From Drosophila persimilis (Eukaryota > Arthropoda > Insecta > Diptera > Drosophilidae): a DNA stretch of 64,000 bases. Of this stretch, positions 57,511 to 64,000 are shown piece by piece. The notes beneath the pieces were generated by a model. That model searched no databases, was not told the DNA's origin, and was given only the letters and a program-made list of their open reading frames with translations. Made by a program: the position numbers and the translations under genes. The number at the start of each line of letters is the position of its first letter. The first letter of the stretch is position 1. The DNA lies in the NCBI RefSeq assembly GCF_003286085.1, contig NW_020825317.1:3472001-3536000 (forward strand), read 5' to 3'.

Positions 57511-58671
57511 ATGCAGAACATGCACATCGGTCATCGATATGCGCTGCCCCAGCGAATGCCCCCGTCTCGACGCAACGATCATGGCAGGAATGCTGGCATG
57601 GAGTCGAGCTTCAATCAAAACCAAATGCACAAGAACCACAATCAAATGCACCATCTCTACCCGTACCAGACGTACTGCAATCAAGGCAACATGCTGGACA
57701 ACGTTGGGGATCACAACCACCAGAACCAGATGCCAAGAAAGGGGATATACAATTTGAGTCGCAATGGAGAGCAGTGTGTTCGTCATCCAATGTACTATAG
57801 CCGTGGCCATGCCCAGGACTCCAAGCACTGGCGCAACCAAAGCCAGTACATTCGTTGCCCTCGTAACGGATCGGTGGACACATCGAACAGCAATCCCGAT
57901 GAAATCCAAGTCAAATCCAAGTACCCCACTGTGCCGTTGTTCTTCCGCCAGTCGGACGACCTCTGGACGTCGGCCAGACCCAAGCTGAATGCTGCCGCTG
58001 TGGCCTTTACCATGAAAGGAGCTGGACTCAATTCAGGACCAAGGATCTCTCTGCCCACTGCCATCGATTTGACCGTGGGCCTTGTGACCAAACCCAATTG
58101 GCGTTCTGCTCCGGCAGTTGGCCACCTTTTGCCGGCGGCGAAACGCTCCCAGCTGAATGCTGCGGCGCCCGAGTTTCAGCCTGGGCTTCGGGGATATCAG
58201 GGATCAACGCAGCCACTACGGGGAACACAAGTTGGAGTCAACATAACCATGGGCATGGACCTGAATGGTATGCCGCCATCGATTCAGGAATCGCAGTATT
58301 CTCACAACCTTCCTGAGACTACTCAGCGCTACCCTGCGACCACCCGTCAGAATAAGCGCTACCGCAAGCAGCCATTGCCGGACCTTTTCGCTCCCGTGCT
58401 TTCTCTTATGCGGGTCAGCAAGCGATCCGTCAGCTATCCGGAGATCATCAATGCGCTGTCGGTGCGGCTCCAGCGACCGGAGGTGGAGCTTAAACGCCAT
58501 GTGCCACACACACTGCAATTGGCCGTGCACAATGGGTACTTGAGCAAGCAGGGCAATCGCTATACTCTGCGGTCGGAGAAGGAGCATTTGGAGATCATGC
58601 GTCGCAACAAGGAGGCCGCTCTTCGTGCAAAGGAGCTCGAGAAGGAGCCCCTCTCCTGGCGCAGACGCTAG
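57511..58671 (+). CDS. PAM2-motif and DUF4777-type domain protein, 386 aa
   Basis: The ATG at 57511 was chosen because it follows a strong 3' splice site at 57470; the open frame upstream has no ATG. Residues 1-115 are rich in His, Asn, Gln and Met. Two PAM2-like motifs follow: PKLNAAAVAFTM (residues 157-168, final Pro replaced by Met) and SQLNAAAPEFQP (213-224), which matches the full S-x-L-N-x-x-A-x-x-F-x-P pattern. PAM2 motifs bind the MLLE domain of poly(A)-binding protein and of Ubr5/hyd-type ligases, so a role in mRNA regulation is inferred. Residues about 289-357 form a winged-helix-like DUF4777-type domain (YPEIINALSVRLQRP, LQLAVHNGYLSKQGNRYTLR), related to the 101-aa protein at 43.0 kb. 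A charged, Arg/Lys/Glu-rich tail (358-386) ends the protein. The coding part has no intron. No gene symbol is recognised. Confidence 0.88.
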   Translation: MQNMHIGHRYALPQRMPPSRRNDHGRNAGMESSFNQNQMHKNHNQMHHLYPYQTYCNQGNMLDNVGDHNHQNQMPRKGIYNLSRNGEQCVRHPMYYSRGHAQDSKHWRNQSQYIRCPRNGSVDTSNSNPDEIQVKSKYPTVPLFFRQSDDLWTSARPKLNAAAVAFTMKGAGLNSGPRISLPTAIDLTVGLVTKPNWRSAPAVGHLLPAAKRSQLNAAAPEFQPGLRGYQGSTQPLRGTQVGVNITMGMDLNGMPPSIQESQYSHNLPETTQRYPATTRQNKRYRKQPLPDLFAPVLSLMRVSKRSVSYPEIINALSVRLQRPEVELKRHVPHTLQLAVHNGYLSKQGNRYTLRSEKEHLEIMRRNKEAALRAKELEKEPLSWRRR

Positions 58672-59543
58672 AAGGATCGATGCCAGGCGGAAGTGGCTAC
58701 CGGAGACAGGAGGCGCCTGCAGGCAATCACAAATACATTAACCATACATCACATAACACATACTGAAAGTTCAAATGTTAACTAGTTCCAATGCCCGAGT
58801 TTCAAGTCATAGTGTGTCGACGGACGAGCCCCTGGACAAATTTTGTATGTCTGTACGTCAATCGGCGCCACGTCACGTCACACCATAGTCCACGGTCAGC
58901 CCGGAGAATACAGACCCCGCCTCACGGGCGACCGACCATTCGTTACTTTTGTGAACGGCAGGACCTACTATTGATTTTGACCTTTTTGGGCACACATATT
59001 AATTAAATTTTAGTTTATTAATGAACGTTATACGATGGAGTTTGAAATGTGTTGGAAAATGCTGGGATTTTCGGAAGGAGCTCCGATGAGGGTTCGGAAC
59101 ATCAGCGTACAAAATTCATCATTCCGGGCTGATGTTATACTTAGCGTTTTCCTTTAGAGGACTTCATGAATGAATAAGTGAATTCGAATGCGAACACAAA
59201 TTAATTCGATACATTTAAGCGAAGTATCGTAGTGCCTTGCATCTATTGTACTTCACTTGACTCAAAACTTTAAGTACGTTCGTGCAGATCTCTACAGTGA
59301 ACATGTGTATGCCCCAAATTTCTGCAGCCATGACAAATGCCCAGCAATTATGAAATCACCCACACAAAAACACACACTTGGCAAACAAAATTTATAAAAT
59401 TTTGAGTAAATTTGCAGTCGCTTTATTCTCGCTTCTGCGGCTCGCCGATGCTCCGCTGGGGCCCCGACTTCATTTGCCATACAGTCGAAATTCATGAGCA
59501 TGCTCAGCGGGTTTCCAGCCATGACCACAAGGACCACCAGGAC

Positions 59544-59574
<31 letters not shown>

Positions 59575-62500
59575 GGGATGGGTATGGGTATGGGTATGGG
59601 TATGAGGATAGCATGGCCATGATGACAACATGTGTGCCTAAGCGCCGACTATAAACTGCGTGGCGAGCTGACCAACGGTCCATCGGACCATCGGACCATC
59701 GGACATATGTATGACGCGGAGGGTGGCATGGGTGGATGGGTGGATGGGTTGCTTACTCCTCGTTGGGTGCAGAGGGATGCGCTCTGTTTGGGCTCAGGAG
59801 TATGGATGAGTCAGCTGATAAGCTTCATGAGCGATAAGCTTCCAGATCAAGGCATCCATGAATAGCTGTCAGGTCAAAATATCGAAAAATTATCGAATAT
59901 CTTAAAACCCTTGGAATAGTTCATGGCCCACATCTAAGTTATATTTGCCAGCAAGAGGGGAATCTTCCATCTTCAAAAGAGTTGACTTGAAAAGAGCATA
60001 CGTAATTCGCTTTCGAAAGTGACTGGCCAGCGACTCTGTTTATTCCTTTTTATAAACTTTATGAAATTATTGCTGTCGCAGGCCAATCCGTAGCCTCAGT
60101 CCCAGCCACACTTATTTCAACCCACAGCCATAGATAATAGCAACAGAGTGCCACCGCTACTTCTCTTTCTGCCTTTGCCATTCAGGCCCATTGTCATTTT
60201 CTATATGCAATCCCTCCCACATGCAGTGATTGTCCACTTTGCGTGGGGCCAAAGCACACCAGTCCAGACGCGACCCAGCCCAGCTGGATGAGGCCGAAAA
60301 GTTACTGTTTTGGTGGTGGCCACTGAACCGCAGCCATCGGATCCGCCCAATAAACAGAAAATAATAGCCCGGCTTCACTACGGCACATTCTTGCACATTT
60401 GTCGAATAATGCGAATGACGTTGATTCGTTGAACAGACTCATTCGACTGATTCTGTTACTTTTTACAATGGAGAATGTTGCAAATTTAATTAATTTTTGT
60501 TTTTGTTTTTGGTATAAAAATGTCACTAGTCGATGCAATACAATTCTTGGAAGAAAAATTGTACTCCTTGGAATCAAACAATCTTCTGTTGCCTTGGACG
60601 GGAAATCCGAATTGCCAGTAATCGGCCAGTGAAACCACTTTCATGGGCGAATAGCGAATATACTGGCAGTGGAAACAGGTAAGCCGGAATAGAAGTAGCA
60701 TTAGGAGTATGGGTAGGAGTAGAAGTAGGAATATATGTAGGATCAGCACTAGGAGTGGGACTAGTTAAGGATGCGAAGGATGAATGGATGGCGAGTGAGA
60801 GTGAATGAGAAGGCAGACGGCAGGCGTTTATCCTTTGGCCGGGCAGGCACAGGCACAGGCACAGGCACGGCATAACAGGCATGCAAATCGATTGATGTTG
60901 ATTAGCATAAATTGTCTGGACCGCACTGTGCAATGAATAATTTCGGTGACGCTGACATGCCACGCCCCTGCATTCTGCATACTCGTATACGATGGCCAGC
61001 AGGAGGTATGGGAGCTGGAGTCTAAAGTCGGAGGGGGGGGTATGCTTTGTGCACTGGTTGCAACTTTCGCCATAATGCAATTTTGTTTTGCTTAATTTGA
61101 TAGGCGTTGTCAGCTGCCGGGTGCCGGGTGCCGGGTGCCGACTGCCGGGTGCTATCTGCCGTCAGTCGGCTGCTGAGCTGGCATTCTGATGGGCGGGATG
61201 GTCGGGATGGTCGGATGGTGCGCTCGTGGTGCCATCTGGGCAGTAGGCAGCAGTGGTCTGGCTGATTGGACGTGTTTCGAGTGTTTTCTGTGGCGATGTG
61301 GGAGACGCAGTAGAGGCAGGATGGGCGGATGTGTGGCCATTGTTACTCGCATCCACAGGCTGTTATACGATGTGGACAGACCCTGATCTGATTCCCATTA
61401 AAGTGTTATACGTACATTTTTACAAACAAAGGGAATGGAGTTTTCTTGAGAACACACTGTAGCAGTTCTATAACACCATAACTGTAGCTCCAGACCTTAA
61501 TTGTTTAAGCTGCTGTATCACTCAATCCCTGATTCAACATTTTTACATGCAAATATTCGAGAATGTTCCTAAAGAGATATTCTCCAAGGTGAAGTCTTTC
61601 AACACTTGTACACTTGTACATCTAGATTCTAGATACATCAGAATAGATGCGGCATACCATGCGATATGAAGGAAGTTCCCTTGTCATCGGCCGCCCTGAC
61701 CAATTGTCATACGAAACTACTTGTATGAGATTTGTTCTTCTAACTAACCAGACACCCACCCACCCGTCCGCTGTTACACCCACAATTGGGATACGCCCCC
61801 ACACTGAATGTGTGTGGGGCACACTTAGTGCGAATGTAGAACAAGCCCACTCTCGCCGTTCAGGAGCATGCGGTGCGCCGAAGTTTCCCATTGAAACATC
61901 TTTCAGCAGGGAAACTTTTCTCATAACATGCGAGAGCACCCACATACGCAGGCGAGCAACACAACAATAGAGGAGATATACAGATATGGGAGGCACAGTG
62001 CAGAGATACAGGAGCCCTGGCACTGGCGCACACGCCCAGCGGCGAAATCTTATCAAACTGACATCATTTTCATTATGTTTTGCACTTGCACACAGCTTCG
62101 ACTAATGGTACAGCCAGGCTGTGTGGCCCCCAAGATGGTAATGCGGCTCCCCCGGTATCCGCCCCGCATCCGCTTGCACACTGTGCGCCAAATTATAGGC
62201 AATCCGGCAAGGGAGCACAGCACGCGATACGAATTTCACACACATGTGTATATGCGGAGTGTAATCTGGCGGCCAATAACTGCAAATTAGATTAGTAACG
62301 CCCATCGAGGGGTGGCTCCTCGAACTGCCATCGACAGCTGACCGCATCCGCATCCACATCCACAATTCAGCTCCAGGAACTCCAGAATCCTGAGGAGAAC
62401 GCAACCTTCGAGCATTGCGTGTGGCGTTGATAAATCTCAACAACAAATCGATGGACAAGCGCTCCATCTCCACTTAATTCCCAGGATGCCAATATATAAG

Positions 62501-64000
62501 CCATTCACTCGCGAGACGAAACTAATAAAAATCATAAAAACTTTTCCGCTTAGAGTCCGCCATTACGATTCGGATGCTAGATTGCTATTATTATTATTAT
62601 TTGTATTTTTGTGTGTGTTGCTCAGTTGCTCAATAGTTGATGCCGCTACGAAGCTGGAGGATCGATTTCATTCACGAACAAAGTTAAGCCAACTCGAAAA
62701 TGATGTTAGAAAGTTTATCCAGTCTGAAAAGAATGAAAACAATATTTATGGGTGTATCGATAAATCTATTCAACAAAAATCTCTATGGATCGTTATATCC
62801 TTTTTGCTTAATTTTACCTGAGATTTCGACGATCGAAAGCTTGTGATGTAATAAAACTCTCTGTAGTTTCCTCTTTGTTGAGAGTTCAAGTTCTGGGCTC
62901 TGAGCATTGGAGAGACTTCCGCTGGTGACGCTTTGAAGGCAATCGCTGACGACAGCGTCGCCATTAATGTCGATTATTCTATGCATTTTCCTTGCAGGCT
63001 GACCAGCCGGAAACGGCGTCCAGCCAGCCACTTACACGCATCGTCGGCCAGGGAATGGGTGCGGTGCGGTGGGTGGAGTGGTGGATTGGCCATTAAATTT
63101 CCCGCTAATCGTAAAATAAATTATTTTCCATGTGTGTGCGGACAGGATGCGCTCCGCTTGCCTGACTTGGAGTCATAATTCTTGCATCACTCCCCTAACT
63201 CACACTCCCCGTCCCGCTCCCACCATTCACTGGCCAGCAGAGCCTGTATGGACGAGGGCAGGGGCAGGGGCGGTGGCGTTGTGCCACAAAAGTTTCAGTT
63301 AATTGCACTGAAGGGTGTTGTGGGGGGCAACTGTGGACGAACTTTCTCGGCCACAACTGGCTTTAGCTGGCTTTAATTGTTGCCAGTCGCCTCATTTGGA
63401 GCCGGGCCTAATCACTGGCGCCGGATTAGCCAAAGTTTGCTGCGGCAGTGGCTGCTGTCCAAGAGCTGGAATGTGTAGCACCAACACTGTCAGTCATAAT
63501 TAACAACCCCACACACCCACGCACATTCCGACTCCGACTCCGATTCCGACATCGAGTCAAATAATACCGAGTATCAACCGAAATGGAAATGAAACAAAAG
63601 TTTCGCTCCCCCGTCAACGGTGGGACTGGGTCTGCGGATGCTCCAATCTGCTAATCAGAGCCGACAGCTGGTGAGAAGAAAGGGGGACTACCTGGCAATG
63701 ACAGTAAAGGATTTGATGGCGAAAAAGTAATTGGGAATGCGCCGTCAAGTATGCATCACTTTTTGAGAGTGTACTTACGTACAGTGAAAGCTCGCTATCA
63801 TCGGAAGCAGATGTCCGGGTTAGTGCCGGTTTCTCTACTTCGGATTAACATTTCTCGGAACGTTAAAGTGTCCGAAGACGAAAATTGGATTTCTCAAGGG
63901 CTCATGCGAGAGCCGGTCGCAACTTTACAATAATAGCTTTCACTTGCCAAGAACGTAGGGGACTCTCTAATATATGGGACGGGGGATCAGGCCAGAGAGC
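58672..64000. other. noncoding with short tandem repeats, no firm gene
   Basis: No firm gene in 5.3 kb. Tandem repeats: (GAT)n then GGGTAT units at about 59542-59605, CCATCGGA units at 59680-59703, CAGGCA units at 60843-60868 and GCCGGGTGCC units at 61117-61150. A frame at 62486-62821 would give a peptide with a Leu-rich hydrophobic stretch partly from a TTA repeat, but a TATATAAG box just inside its start argues against that ATG. Other frames look like chance. Confidence 0.45.
59542..59605. repeat. (GAT)n and (GGGTAT)n tandem repeats
   Basis: About ten GAT units are followed by four GGGTAT units, adjoining each other. Noncoding by context. Confidence 0.85.

Noticed and set aside
61622-62056. 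144-codon minus-strand frame
   Set aside because: Composition is irregular with overlapping frames on the other strand, and no motif or start context supports it.
62486-62821. 111-codon plus-strand frame with a hydrophobic stretch resembling a signal peptide
   Set aside because: The leucines come largely from a TTA repeat, and a TATATAAG box lies just inside the start codon. No homology was recognised.

Overview
The window looks like insect nuclear DNA, most likely Drosophila. This rests on many dispersed DINE-1/mini-me-like (Helentron) repeats with (RGAC)n microsatellites and TATACCCGATACT ends, small intronless fly-type genes, and long CA/GA/GAT-rich noncoding DNA. The repeat flavour suggests the obscura group, but that is inference only. 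No bacterial features, rRNA, tRNA or CRISPR were found.

The window is gene-poor. Three protein genes are well supported, all on the + strand with uninterrupted reading frames: a 702-aa BTB-BACK protein (10732-12840), a 101-aa protein that is almost entirely a small winged-helix-like DUF4777-type domain (43043-43348), and a 386-aa protein (57511-58671) with a His/Asn/Gln-rich N-terminus, two PAM2-like poly(A)-binding-protein docking motifs and the same DUF4777-type domain at its C-terminus. A small spliced or decayed gene may lie at 34400-35270.

Layout. 1-4.9 kb: repeat-rich, with DINE-1-like copies, a decayed Tc1 transposon and a candidate MITE. 4.9-10.7 kb: mostly single-copy noncoding DNA with two DINE fragments. 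10.7-12.9 kb: the BTB gene. 14.0-15.2 kb: remains of a LOA-like non-LTR retrotransposon. 15.2-21.4 kb: noncoding with one DINE copy. 21.4-27.9 kb: a nest of transposon remains (a non-LTR element, a head-to-head DINE composite, a full-length DINE, a Transib transposase fragment, a non-LTR 3' end and a pogo-like end). 31.2-31.8 kb: a Transib-like nonautonomous element with an RSS-like CACAGTG heptamer. 32.6-33.8 kb: a second full-length DINE. 35.3-47.6 kb: mostly single-copy noncoding DNA around the 101-aa gene. 47.6-50.8 kb: a hAT element with 8-bp target duplications containing a non-LTR retroelement. 50.8-57 kb: noncoding DNA, another non-LTR endonuclease fragment and an unidentified decayed ORF block. 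57.4-58.7 kb: the PAM2/DUF4777 gene. 58.7-64 kb: noncoding with short tandem repeats.

The strongest new observation is the PAM2 plus DUF4777 architecture at 57.5-58.7 kb, together with its small single-domain relative 14 kb upstream. Long stretches of complex noncoding sequence between small intronless genes would fit introns or regulatory DNA of a larger gene outside the window, but no exon of such a gene was recognised.
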